DNA of 60,686 nucleotides from CAZRUA01 sp964603125. Its GTDB lineage: Bacteria; Bacteroidota; Bacteroidia; B-17B0; Aurantibacillaceae. The stretch covers positions 1-60,686 of the forward strand of contig CAZRUA010000009.1 of the NCBI GenBank assembly GCA_964603125.1, given 5' to 3'. The notes under the pieces were generated by a model. The model was not told the origin of the DNA. It did not search any database and saw only the letters and a list, made by a program, of their open reading frames with translations. Shown in pieces: positions 38,301 to 45,865 of the stretch (within the stretch, counting starts at the first letter, position 1; each line of letters begins with the position of its first letter). Position numbers and translations under genes: made by a program.

Positions 38301-39043
38301 ATATTATTACTTGTTAATTTTTCTTTTTTAGTTAAAAAGCTAATGCTTTTTCCATCGTACTTACTTAAACCACCTGTTAAGGTAGCTAACCAAATATTAC
38401 CATCTGCATCGCTTGCCATGTCATTTATGTAGGAAGAGCTTAAACCTTGTTCCACATCCAAATACTGAATATCAAAGGCTGCATCATCTTTCATGCGCAT
38501 GGGTAAAGTTGGCTGGGGCTGAACATGTGAGGCAAATTTTATTTTAGGAACAAGTTTTACTTTAACTCCTGTTTTAACAAGTTTACCAAATGAATTTATT
38601 AACTCATAACTCGATGTATCTTTTCCTAAGGTGAAGGTTTTTACTTTAGAAGCGTTTAACGGAACAACCTGCTTTTGGCTTTTAGTATAAATGTAACTAG
38701 CATACGGAATTTTTAAAGGCGCCTTTAGCTGAGTTACGATTGGGGTTTTAATTGCCAAGGGTTTAAAGCTAACCGGAATTGCCTTACCTGTATTAACAGG
38801 CTTACCCTCATCATTCAGCAAAGGAACAATGGTTTCGTTTAAAAAAGGATTAACAACATAAGGGGTTTTTAAATTCAGTTCGGAACTTTGCACGCCTTGC
38901 CCAGTGTTACTTTCGGGTGGTGGAAGTTTTTCGTTTAAATTATTGCAGCTTGTAATACAACTAAAACAAAGCACAAGAGCTGCCCATTTAAGGTAAGTAA
39001 AATACTTGCCGAAAGTAGTAGTTGGTGGTATTGTTAGGTTCAT
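35336..39043 (-). CDS. Lipoprotein-type Reg_prop/Y_Y_Y receptor with SpoIIE phosphatase domain
   Basis: A 1235-residue signalling protein. The ATG at 39043 gives a lipoprotein-type leader (lipobox ITSC, Cys33) and lies 12 bases after a TATATTTG element; the frame extends 14 codons further upstream without support. Propeller repeats (IWLATLTGGLSKYDGKS, MWFGSGRGL, LWIGTDEDGVVKFDG and others) span ~200-750, a Y_Y_Y domain ~800-905, a membrane helix ~921-940, then a coiled coil and a SpoIIE/PP2C domain from ~995 (SGDFYWASQLSNGKFAMLTADSTGHGVPGAIMSLLN). It has the same plan as the receptor at 9493-15405 but lacks PAS and GAF domains. No kinase or receiver domain is present. Confidence 0.88.
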   Translation of the reverse strand: MNLTIPPTTTFGKYFTYLKWAALVLCFSCITSCNNLNEKLPPPESNTGQGVQSSELNLKTPYVVNPFLNETIVPLLNDEGKPVNTGKAIPVSFKPLAIKTPIVTQLKAPLKIPYASYIYTKSQKQVVPLNASKVKTFTLGKDTSSYELINSFGKLVKTGVKVKLVPKIKFASHVQPQPTLPMRMKDDAAFDIQYLDVEQGLSSSYINDMASDADGNIWLATLTGGLSKYDGKSISFLTKKEKLTSNNILCICFDKDKKMWFGSGRGLTIYDGYKFSNYAQENGFIANLVNCIVKSRNGGMWIGTAHGLAYYKDGDFTFYSKREGLLTHQIRALLEDDKGQLWIGTDEDGVVKFDGTSFTSFGLEAGLANGTIRSLAQDKQGNIWIGTKGNGPIVFDGKSFTSFLNVPELAESDVRTMVYANNSMWVGTLESGIFKYDGKQFIHFNGANGFTPSTVNCIMPNKDGAMFVGTQGAGLCKINEKGFQHYDQLKGMNNGIVNSISGDKKGNVYFSRDDAGLIQLKDSVMYLYNKQTGLSTDNTYFTCTDDIGNVWCATRLDGIMKITETTCTTYTTDCGLPTNEFSYVFMDRKKNLWFGTADGHLLRYKDDIFELLDFNEVAGNKIRDIDADSKNNLWITVSNRGITKFDGKNMIIYSEKEGLVNNDNRSTLVAPNDDIWVCTSNTGVMKISGNKAYVINEDNGLMHNLTWSILQDNKKRIFAGTEAGLSLIEEYKDAKGNNLFKIKNYGRQQGLKSIDFYRQVAYIDASNRAWWFVGKNTSSIHLDDIDNQESQPNIKITQIDVDGGFVDFFNLSDELKGNIQFTEMDSFYNYPKTMVLPYANNHLSFHFNSINYTSGAKIKYEYMLVGADKKWGNATLSNKVDYRNIAYGNYKFVVRAIDEKGNRSEIVEYVFTIKAPWWHTWWFRVICLVLVLSSIWYYIKKREQKLIAEKEKLESIVIERTTEVLEQKHQIEEKHREITDSINYAERIQRSFLATKDLLDNHLNEYFIFFKPKDVVSGDFYWASQLSNGKFAMLTADSTGHGVPGAIMSLLNITSVETAVKDGNLNAASILNATRSTIIERLKKDGSEEGGKDGMDACMCIYDFANLKLNLAAAHNPVWIMRKIDSKAEDSKYEMIEIKADKMPVGKHHNDSISFTDHYVDLQKGDLVYTFTDGYPDQFGGESGKKFMIKKLRELLCNIAHHPLHEQEKIVRETFNNWLGKLEQIDDVCLVGIKV

Positions 39044-39054
39044 ATTTAGAATAC

Positions 39055-39062
39055 CAAATATA
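39055..39062 (-). promoter_or_regulatory. -7 promoter element for the SpoIIE receptor
   Basis: TATATTTG on the minus strand, 12 bases before the chosen ATG at 39043. It favours that start over the upstream in-frame one, which lies inside the promoter. Confidence 0.55.
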
Positions 39063-39223
39063 ATAAAATAACAATAAGTAGGCATGTCGATAATGCTTTT
39101 GAGGCGCGCTCAAATTTTGCAGTTGTATACATAACCAGATAAAATAAATTAACATTAAGTATTGAAACAAAAAAATCCCCTCCAATTTCTTAAAGAGATT
39201 TTAAACATTACAGTGGAATGTTT

Positions 39224-39677
39224 CGTCATTGCGAATCTCATCACAAGTGAAGTAATCTCATGTTGGTATTAGTAAAACACTTAAGATTGCTTCGTGCCTC
39301 GCAATGACGATAAAAAAAGCACAAGCCGTCATTGCGAATCCCTTTAGGGTGAAGCAATCTCATGTTGCGAAATAAATCAAGATTGCTTCGTCCTCCTGCG
39401 GAACTCCTCGCAATGACGATAAAAAAAAACAAGCCATCATTGTGAATCTCTTTACGAGTGAAGCAATCTTATTGTATAATTAGTAAATCCTTCCTAACAT
39501 TCCCCCTTTGAAGGGGGTAAGGGGGATGTCATCTCGCACCCTAATACCACACCCCGTCATTGCGAATCCCTTTAGGGTGAAGCAATCTCATTGTCTTATC
39601 GGTAAATCATTCTTAACATTCCCCCTTTGAAGGGGGAGTAAGGGGGATGTCATCTCGCATCCGATAGCTATCGGATG
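39224..39677. repeat. Interspersed repeat island 2 (families A and B)
   Basis: Family A copies lie at 39224-39310 and 39327-39419, with half copies at 39435-39472 and 39555-39592. Family B copies lie at 39491-39530 and 39611-39650. A perfect 20-base palindrome, CATCCGATAGCTATCGGATG, is at 39658-39677. Half copies of A are each followed by a B copy at similar spacing (also in island 1), so A-half plus B forms a composite unit. No credible ORF is present. Confidence 0.8.
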
Positions 39678-39689
39678 ACGAAAAACAAA

Positions 39690-39720
39690 AATCCCCTCCA
39701 ACAAATGAAGGGGATTTTAC
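39690..39720 (-). terminator. Intrinsic terminator of the fibronectin-like gene
   Basis: On the minus strand, AAAATCCCCTTCATTTGTTGGAGGGGATTTTTG folds into a stem of 8-9 pairs followed by T residues, about 35 bases after the stop codon. Confidence 0.75.
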
Positions 39721-39753
39721 ATTTCGGATTTTATTTTGCTTTAGCAGCAAAAG

Positions 39754-40365
39754 TTAAAACGGCACAATTAAATTAATTACATCGCTAAATGGTTGCTTAC
39801 CATCTTTGTTTAAAATTTGAACTTTAAACTGATAGTTGCTACCTGGTGTAAAACCACCTTTGGTGATAGATGCATACATGTTAACACCAAATTCTTTCCA
39901 AGTGTTTCCATTATCATCGCTATAAAACCAAAAGTAAGTGCAGCTACCTTGTGCGCGGCAACGTAATTTTACTTCACCACTAACATTTGTAGGTAATGCT
40001 TCAAACTCCTTAATGCTTTTGATAGCAGGTTTTTTCACAATAAAACCTATTGCAGTTGCAGCACCTTCGCCACTTGCTCCCATTTCGTTTACCACATCTT
40101 CTACATACGAAGCAAGGTATTTTAACGAACGAAACAATCTATCTTCTTTAGCATGCATCAAAGCAGTTGAACCCACAGTGCCGTTAGCTGCTGTAGCTAT
40201 AGCATTTTGCAAATCCAATGCTTGAGTATCGAGCACGGTTTGACTAATGGGAATGTCCTGAAAATCGGAATTATTGTAAAGGTTAGCACTAATTTGTACT
40301 GCCTTATTATATTTTTCGCTTGGGCTCGACTTTGTCAAACCGGTAAGCACAGTTATTTTTTTCAT
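39754..40365 (-). CDS. Protein with C-terminal fibronectin type III-like domain
   Basis: A 203-residue protein without a signal peptide. The first ~110 residues are mainly helical (ALDLQNAIATAANGTVGSTALMHAKEDRLFRSLKYLASYVEDVVNEMGASGEGAATAIGF). The remainder (KPAIKSIKEFEALPTNVSGEVKLRCRAQGSCTYFWFYSDDNGNTWKEFGV...GFTPGSNYQFKVQILNKDGKQPFSDVINLIVPF) looks like a fibronectin III-type beta-sandwich. Proteins of this plan are common in Bacteroidota but uncharacterised. A degraded relative lies at 35238-35296, so the family has been duplicated locally. A TAAATTTG promoter element precedes it. Confidence 0.75.
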   Translation of the reverse strand: MKKITVLTGLTKSSPSEKYNKAVQISANLYNNSDFQDIPISQTVLDTQALDLQNAIATAANGTVGSTALMHAKEDRLFRSLKYLASYVEDVVNEMGASGEGAATAIGFIVKKPAIKSIKEFEALPTNVSGEVKLRCRAQGSCTYFWFYSDDNGNTWKEFGVNMYASITKGGFTPGSNYQFKVQILNKDGKQPFSDVINLIVPF

Positions 40366-40383
40366 TTGATTTTTGATTTTGTT

Positions 40384-40444
40384 GTAGCAAATTTATTCCG
40401 ATTCGATCCGCAAGGGCGGAGGCGAATTAAATTGTATTTGCTAC
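40384..40444 (-). promoter_or_regulatory. Promoter region with inverted repeat upstream of the fibronectin-like gene
   Basis: TAAATTTG on the minus strand at 40388-40395 fits the -7 consensus and lies 22 bases before the ATG at 40365. It overlaps GTAGCAAAT (40384-40392), which is repeated inverted as ATTTGCTAC at 40436-40444. The pair might be an operator. Confidence 0.4.
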
Positions 40445-40690
40445 GAATTAAAAAAATTGATTTTGCATTTTGCATGAGCTTGCAAACTCTATCCTTTTTT
40501 AAAAGGACTCTTATGCGATATTTAAATGCGGCGGTAACATGGCTTCCTCCTTATTTTTAACGTTCACTCCTCTAATTTGTTTTTTGTATTTAAACGCTAA
40601 CACAAATGCATTTGTTACATTTTATTTGTAAAGAAATGTTAAAAATTTATTTTTCTCAAAGCCTAACACGGTTGAGTAGATAATCCCATA

Positions 40691-41068
40691 ACGATTACAT
40701 TCTTTATTAAAGTATCTATGTTCTTTAATATACCGACGATAGTCTTTGTTATAAAGAATGTAATCATTTCTATATTGACTATAGTCCTTTTCATATTTAC
40801 TATATTCCTTATTATTCTGACGATAGTCTTTCTTATAAAGAATGTAATCATTTCTATATTGACTATATTCTTTATCATATTTACTATATTCCTTATCATG
40901 ATGACGATAGTCTTTTTTATAAAGAATGTAGTCATTTCTATATTAACTATAGTCTTTATCCTATTATCTATATTCTTTATTGTAATGACTATAATCTTTA
41001 TCATAAAGTATATCGTCTTAATGGCTTTGTCGATTGTCTTAATGGGGATGACGATTGACACAATCATT
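40691..41068. repeat. 21-bp tandem repeat array, 18 units, with an 84-bp higher-order unit
   Basis: Eighteen consecutive 21-bp units keep exact register over 378 bp, with a consensus near TTGACTATAGTCTTTATCATA. Four units form an 84-bp higher-order repeat present three times (40733-40816, 40817-40900, 40901-40984); outer units are more diverged. Because 21 is a multiple of 3, frames stay open on both strands and produce hydrophobic ORFs that I do not accept as genes. One minus-strand frame reads as Tyr-rich heptads (DYRQNNK EYSKYEK DYSQYRN DYILYKK) but has several stops. The rest of the 913-bp gap around it (40366-41278) shows no gene. Confidence 0.9.
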
Positions 41069-41278
41069 TTTCCGATCGAGGCATTGGATGTAAAAGTTTA
41101 TTTTGGTGATAAAAACATATAATTACCCATAGCAATTTCTAAAAGAGGCTGTTTATTACCCTAACAAAAACAACCACTTAACGAATAATCACAACCATTT
41201 ACAAAGCCTGAAAGAAAAAAAGCGTACTATGTTTTAATTTTATTTGTAATTTATTTTTACTTAATACGTACACGAATT

Positions 41279-42085
41279 ATGAAAAAAGCTAAATCACCCG
41301 TTTTTGAAACCAGTATAATTGCCATAGCTGTTTTGGGCATTGCTTTTATAACACTAGCCTTTACTTCTGTTTATATAAAACAGCCTGCTTACCTACAAGA
41401 GCGTTTTAAAATTCCCACCATAAACAATGATGAAAAAAATACAAATTACTGCCTAGCACCCGAATACATGATGAGAGCTTGGTACCATATTGAACATGTG
41501 GACTCGTTTTGCGACACACTTAATTTGAAAAACAAAAGTAAAACCAACTTGCAATATTTGGAGTTTTATAAAACGCCACTAACCAGCAGCATAGATTCGT
41601 TTTCAAACCAAGGTTTGGTGCTTATAGTTGATACAATTAACCCATTAAGTATGCACAAAAAACCCATTTGGGCAAGTTACTTGTTTCACGACGCCTTGGA
41701 TAAAGATAAAAAGGTGCTTCAGGATGATACCCTGGTGCAGGAAGTAAGTAGTTTTGCCATTTACCTTGCCAATATGGATAGAAATAAAATTGCTAATCTT
41801 AGAACGCAGGACGGCAGCGCAATAATGGTATTACAAGCAATGGATGAAAACAAGCTGTGGAAGGATATAGAGTACTGGAGTAACAGCTGGTGTGGCAATA
41901 GTTATTTTAGTTTAAATATACCGCCTCAGCATTTTGCTTTTACACGTGGTGTAAAATGTAGTGGCGATTTTGAAACACTTTGCCGCTTAAAACTAAGCAA
42001 CCGCTATGATCAAATTTACTCCAACACATTTAAAATGAGTATCAGTAAAAAGCAATTTGAGAAACCGAAATCTAAGGGAGAGTAA
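41279..42085 (+). CDS. Membrane-anchored protein of unknown function
   Basis: A 268-residue protein with a short basic N-terminus and one membrane helix at residues ~10-33 (TSIIAIAVLGIAFITLAFTSVYI); the rest would be extracytoplasmic. The soluble part contains five Cys and an EYWSNSWCGNSYFSLNIPPQHFAFTRGVKCSGDF segment. I do not recognise the family. It is monocistronic and ends at a terminator shared with a convergent small gene. Confidence 0.7.
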   Translation: MKKAKSPVFETSIIAIAVLGIAFITLAFTSVYIKQPAYLQERFKIPTINNDEKNTNYCLAPEYMMRAWYHIEHVDSFCDTLNLKNKSKTNLQYLEFYKTPLTSSIDSFSNQGLVLIVDTINPLSMHKKPIWASYLFHDALDKDKKVLQDDTLVQEVSSFAIYLANMDRNKIANLRTQDGSAIMVLQAMDENKLWKDIEYWSNSWCGNSYFSLNIPPQHFAFTRGVKCSGDFETLCRLKLSNRYDQIYSNTFKMSISKKQFEKPKSKGE

Positions 42086-42088
42086 AGT

Positions 42089-42117
42089 AAAAAAGGGAAG
42101 CAATGCTTCCCTTTTTT
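42089..42117. terminator. Bidirectional intrinsic terminator
   Basis: AAAAAAGGGAAGC pairs with GCTTCCCTTTTTT around the loop AAT, between two convergent genes. Confidence 0.85.
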
Positions 42118-42253
42118 ACTTCTTCCCTTTTTGTTGATTAGGGTTTAGTTGCTGCCCCCTATTCCCTTGATTTTTATCATAGGTAGTATTAGTGCCCGAA
42201 GTACCTTTGTTAGGATTTTTGATGTCGGCGTTGTGGTTTGGTTTTTTGCTCAT
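42116..42253 (-). CDS. Small basic Asn/Gly/Lys-rich protein
   Basis: A 45-residue protein starting MSKKPNHNADIKNPNKGTSGTN and ending NRGQQLNPNQQKGKK. The ATG at 42253 is chosen because a TAATTTTG promoter element lies 27 bases upstream (42281-42288, minus strand) within the longer open frame. Small proteins with GNRGxQLNPNQ endings occur in other Bacteroidota, which supports it being real, but the function is unknown. The tail overlaps the terminator stem by two bases. Confidence 0.55.
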   Translation of the reverse strand: MSKKPNHNADIKNPNKGTSGTNTTYDKNQGNRGQQLNPNQQKGKK

Positions 42254-42280
42254 ATTGTTGTTTTTAAAATTATTATGATA

Positions 42281-42288
42281 CAAAATTA
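42281..42288 (-). promoter_or_regulatory. -7 promoter element for the small basic protein
   Basis: TAATTTTG on the minus strand fits TAnnTTTG. It supports the short 45-residue form of the downstream gene. Confidence 0.45.
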
Positions 42289-42492
42289 CTGGCTTACAAA
42301 ACACCCCGCTTGGCATTTTATTTATCGTGGCAAAAGCGCTGAAATGTGCTGGGAAAAGATGTGAATTTGCAGCATGATTTTGTGACCATACTGCGCACCT
42401 ATTAAGATACTACAATGTAAATTAAGTTTAAGCTAGTTATTTAAAGTATTAGTTTTAGTATGTTGTTAACAAGACGGGCATTAGCGTAAAAC

Positions 42493-43455
42493 CTAAAGTA
42501 ACTTATAATATTTGTATTTAAAATTTCTTTGAACTCTTTCAATCTCATTGCCAATAAAAAGATCATATTCCGTTTCGGTAATAATTGACTTTCTACTCAT
42601 TAAATGATTCTGATACTCAGAATTAAGATTAATAACTCTTTCATCTAAGCATTCTGTTACAATAACCTCTTCTTTTGTGTTGTGGTCGACTGCTTCCATT
42701 TTCGAGTTTAGAAAATTTATACACTCTATTTCGTATGTAATTGGTTGAGCAAATTGGTAGTCCTTTTTAAGTTCGGGATTAAAAACAATAATTGGCTCAA
42801 TCAAAATACTAGTTAATTCAATATCATTATTTAAAAATGTCTCTAAAACTCTCATTTTATGTATGTAATAAGCTTTTGAACCGATTTCGAAAGACAATAA
42901 TTTATTTCCAAAAGAATTTAATAGGTTTTGATGCTGCAGAGTTTGCTCTTTTATCTTCTTTACTTTTGCTTCTTCAGCGAAAAGAATATTTATTGCATTC
43001 ACAAAGTGGATTAAATTGTGCATCCCGATGCCGCCAGCAAATGAATTAGCTTTAGGATGCATAAATATGTTCCTGAGTATCCTTGAAAATTCTAGAATAT
43101 TTGCCTGCTTTTTGGACCGTTCAGCCTTTACAACATCTTGAATTAAACGACTAAAATCTTTGTCTACATCTTTGTTTTTTCTGAAATCAAAATACTGAAG
43201 TGAAATATTTAGTTGTTCACATCTCAACTTCACAGCCATTTCAATTGTTCTTAAACCTTTTGACACAGCCTCATCATACATTGGCCAATAATAATAGGCA
43301 TGTGCTTGCAAGTATTCAATAGTTTCAAATGCATCTAACACATCCTTTGGTACGTTTTTATGAAATCTACCTTTTACCAAGTATTTACTTAAGTATTCTT
43401 GATAATTCTTACAGCCAAAAACATCCCATCTATCATCTGGATTGTGGTATTCCAT
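42493..43455 (-). CDS. HEPN-like protein at the end of the defence operon
   Basis: A 320-residue soluble protein with a helical N-terminal half (residues ~35-165) and a mixed C-terminal half (~195-320). The segment LEFSRILRNIFMHPKANSF contains R128-x4-H133 (RNIFMH), the R-x4-6-H signature of HEPN ribonuclease domains, preceded by a helix (DEAVSKGLRTIEMAVKLRCEQLNI) like the first HEPN helix. HEPN proteins are frequent RNA-cleaving toxins in defence systems. The assignment rests on one motif and context and could be wrong. It starts 23 bp after the Ntn/metallopeptidase gene and is the last of eight minus-strand genes. Confidence 0.6.
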   Translation of the reverse strand: MEYHNPDDRWDVFGCKNYQEYLSKYLVKGRFHKNVPKDVLDAFETIEYLQAHAYYYWPMYDEAVSKGLRTIEMAVKLRCEQLNISLQYFDFRKNKDVDKDFSRLIQDVVKAERSKKQANILEFSRILRNIFMHPKANSFAGGIGMHNLIHFVNAINILFAEEAKVKKIKEQTLQHQNLLNSFGNKLLSFEIGSKAYYIHKMRVLETFLNNDIELTSILIEPIIVFNPELKKDYQFAQPITYEIECINFLNSKMEAVDHNTKEEVIVTECLDERVINLNSEYQNHLMSRKSIITETEYDLFIGNEIERVQRNFKYKYYKLL

Positions 43456-43478
43456 GAAACTAAATTTATATTGTTTAA

Positions 43479-44507
43479 TTACTTATATTTATTATAATCG
43501 TAATAACTTTTAATACAAGTATTCCATTGAGTTATAAAGCTTTCTCGATGCTTTAATAGGCCTAAGTTATTAAGTTCTTGATAAGCATGCAGCCAAGCTG
43601 AAACTTCTCTATTAAGCGATTTTATTACATTATCTTCTGGCATTCCATCAATAAGATGCCCATATTCATGAAGGATATCCCAAAGTAAATTTAAACCTCT
43701 GGAATCGCTATTAATGTTGATTTTTAAATGGCTATCGAGCCAGTTAATTGATGTTTCACTTCCTTCTCTTCCAGGCGAAACATTAGATACTGATATGTCA
43801 AAACACTTATCTGTGAATTTTTTCAATATTTCTACAAGTTCATTTTTAAATTCATGTAACTCGCCAGTAGTGCTGATTTCTTCAATAATCCTTTGAAAGT
43901 AAGTGTTATTTAATTTATGCTGACAAAATACTTTACCGCCAATTATTTTTTCATGTAATCCTGCTGAAATTAAATTTCGTAATGAATTATATGGGGCATT
44001 GCTTTCAGTTGTTAGCATTTCATTAACGAAAGCTTTCTCTGCTGTTTCATGCCCCCTAGCAATTATCGTTTCATTTTGACCTCTAACTATTTCTGATGAG
44101 ATGATTTTGTGTTTATTTGGATTGGATCTATCAATATCTATGCTCGATAAAATAAATTCATTTTCAATTTGAGTAATAATAGTCAATCGTGTACCTTCAC
44201 TTAGCAGTTCTTCAGCGGTCATGTCATTTTGCAAACGCACAGCAAGAGCTTTTGGAAATGCTTTTAAAAATATTTCCATATCCTCAATTTCACTTTCATC
44301 AAATGATGGTAAAATTTGATTCTCAATGTAATTAGGCATAGGTATTCTGCCTACTCCCCAGCTCCCTGCAATACCTAATAAAATTCTCCCATCTAAAAAC
44401 GAAACTATCTTTCTGTGACCATCTGTATGGCTACCATTCGAAAACAATCTTGAATCGCTACATTGATGCGCTCCTTTTTTGTCTATCCATGAAACGATTA
44501 AAGTCAT
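43479..44507 (-). CDS. Proteasome-like Ntn-hydrolase fused to an HExxH metallopeptidase
   Basis: A 342-residue protein of two parts. The start MTLIVSWIDKKGAHQCSDSR, with Met removed, puts Thr at 1 and Asp at 17 followed by SR, as in proteasome beta subunits; Lys follows at mature position 32 (33 in proteasomes), then IVSFLDGRILLGIAGSW, matching the next beta strands. This is the Ntn-hydrolase pattern with an N-terminal threonine nucleophile. The C-terminal part has LLWDILHEYGHLIDG, a zinc HExxH motif at residues 280-284, and REVSAW with a candidate third ligand Glu301. Both active sites look intact. It is surrounded by defence genes. Inference: a protease effector or processing enzyme; no characterised homologue is known to me. 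Confidence 0.78.
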   Translation of the reverse strand: MTLIVSWIDKKGAHQCSDSRLFSNGSHTDGHRKIVSFLDGRILLGIAGSWGVGRIPMPNYIENQILPSFDESEIEDMEIFLKAFPKALAVRLQNDMTAEELLSEGTRLTIITQIENEFILSSIDIDRSNPNKHKIISSEIVRGQNETIIARGHETAEKAFVNEMLTTESNAPYNSLRNLISAGLHEKIIGGKVFCQHKLNNTYFQRIIEEISTTGELHEFKNELVEILKKFTDKCFDISVSNVSPGREGSETSINWLDSHLKININSDSRGLNLLWDILHEYGHLIDGMPEDNVIKSLNREVSAWLHAYQELNNLGLLKHRESFITQWNTCIKSYYDYNKYK

Positions 44508-44593
44508 GCTTTTATATAATTATATTTTCTGGTTAGTACTATTCTTTTTAGGAAACTCCGTGTTATAGTTTCCTATAATAAACATGCGATTAT

Positions 44594-44941
44594 TTAATTA
44601 GGATAAATTATTACTTTAAAAGTACCCATCATTGGTGTATTACCTGTTAGTATTAGAGCATTATTTGACGTTATTTTTAAAATCGTGTTCTCATAATTAA
44701 TATCTATTTGCGTTAACACATTATTTGGACTTATTTTCCTGCCATTTAAAATTGTTATTTGCCCATATGACATTCCTTGCATGTTAAAAACCAATTCAAT
44801 ATCAAATTCTTCAGCTTCCTTACTTTCGTTGTCCCATTTATAAATTATACTTGTAACAATTCGTATTGTGTCATTTACTACTTTATTTTTATTTTTTAAA
44901 AATGAAATGAACTCATTAAATATTAAATCATTTGCCGTCAT
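44594..44941 (-). CDS. Small protein of unknown function in the defence operon
   Basis: A 115-residue protein from ATG 44941 (MTANDLIFNEFISFLKNKNK); the frame opens 15 codons earlier at a TTG without support. It starts with a helix and continues with predicted beta strands (IRIVTSIIYKWDNESKEAEEFDIELVFNMQGMSYGQITILNGRKI...TILKITSNNALILTGNTPMMGTFKVIIYPN). No signal peptide, membrane helix or catalytic motif is visible. It lies between the HNH nuclease and Ntn/metallopeptidase genes, with gaps of 103 and 86 bp. It may be a partner, substrate or inhibitor of the protease, but this is speculation. Confidence 0.6.
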   Translation of the reverse strand: MTANDLIFNEFISFLKNKNKVVNDTIRIVTSIIYKWDNESKEAEEFDIELVFNMQGMSYGQITILNGRKISPNNVLTQIDINYENTILKITSNNALILTGNTPMMGTFKVIIYPN

Positions 44942-45044
44942 ACTATCATTACTTTTAATGTTATAATAATTATTAGAAAAGCGCAATCATCAGAAGTTAA
45001 GTGTTTTATTTTCCGATTTTTCCAATTAATGCTTTTAAGTTGTA

Positions 45045-45854
45045 TTATAAAATTTCTTCAACCCATTCTCTATCTCTAAAGCATCTAATATAACTTTCTG
45101 CAGCTTTGCTGTATTCGGAATTTGGATGCATAAGTTCACGAAGATCATCTTGAATGTGTATTCTTGCTTGACAAGGTCCATAAGAATCACCTCTTTCAAC
45201 TAGTTTTTTGATTTTATTGTAAAGCTTCTCTCTATCTTCGTTGAAGGTGGGGAAGTCTAAATTTAACAGGAGATTACTAGTATTTACACGGTAAAGCGCA
45301 TTGGCGTCATTTCTATGGTCATGAGCAATAACTGGTCGGCCATCTGGTTGAAACTGCAACAGATTACAATCTGCCTCGACGCAAGGATCTAAAATAACAT
45401 AATTTTCATTTGCGATGCCCGCACTGTTTGTGGCATGGGCTTGGTTATTCATCAAAGGAAAATAATGATGCTTTCCACCAGTATCATTTAAAATAGGATT
45501 CACATTTGGCCTATTTGCAAATTGACAACTAAGGCGATAATTTTCTGGAATAAATGCTAAAAACCAGTACCAGTATTCGACATTACCTGCATTATCCAAT
45601 ATCTTTCCTTTTGGACGAAAATGGTCTACATCATAAACGCAGCCTGGGTTTTTTGATTCTGTATACCAACATTTTCTATTTGAAGCATTCTCCAAAGTTT
45701 GCTTAGTTCCTCTCCATGTTGCATTTCCATTGGCAATTGTTGTTATTTTAGTTTCATCATTTCCATTAGTAACAAGAGTATGACTTGTGGTTAAAGCCGC
45801 ATTAACAGACAGAGGTAAATTGGCTAAAACAGTTTGGATATTAATGTATCTCAT
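45045..45854 (-). CDS. HNH endonuclease, PtuB-like
   Basis: A 269-residue soluble nuclease. The HNH core is RKCWYTESKNPGCVYDVDHFRPKGK with Cys62, Glu66 and Asp77-His78, close to the CxYxE...VDHFRPK pattern of the PtuB/TIGR02646 family, the nuclease of Septu anti-phage systems. It follows a PtuA-like ATPase gene by 11 bp, as in Septu. Septu is known to cut nucleic acids after phage infection; that role is inferred here. It sits in the same operon as a type I restriction-modification system. Confidence 0.82.
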   Translation of the reverse strand: MRYINIQTVLANLPLSVNAALTTSHTLVTNGNDETKITTIANGNATWRGTKQTLENASNRKCWYTESKNPGCVYDVDHFRPKGKILDNAGNVEYWYWFLAFIPENYRLSCQFANRPNVNPILNDTGGKHHYFPLMNNQAHATNSAGIANENYVILDPCVEADCNLLQFQPDGRPVIAHDHRNDANALYRVNTSNLLLNLDFPTFNEDREKLYNKIKKLVERGDSYGPCQARIHIQDDLRELMHPNSEYSKAAESYIRCFRDREWVEEIL

Positions 45855-45865
45855 TTTACTCCAGT

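Noticed and set aside
38988..39185. 65-codon minus-strand ORF upstream of the SpoIIE receptor
   Set aside because: It overlaps the receptor start and promoter in another frame and resembles no known protein.
39241..39432. 63-codon minus-strand ORF (RHCEARSNL motif)
   Set aside because: It lies entirely inside interspersed family A repeats; such translations are a known artefact of these repeats.
40691..41068. CRISPR array
   Set aside because: Units are adjacent with no unique spacers, and no cas genes are present.
40663..41122. ORFs of 134 codons on both strands over the tandem array
   Set aside because: They are open only because the 21-bp unit keeps all frames in register; products are low-complexity Ile-rich and start outside any promoter or ribosome site.
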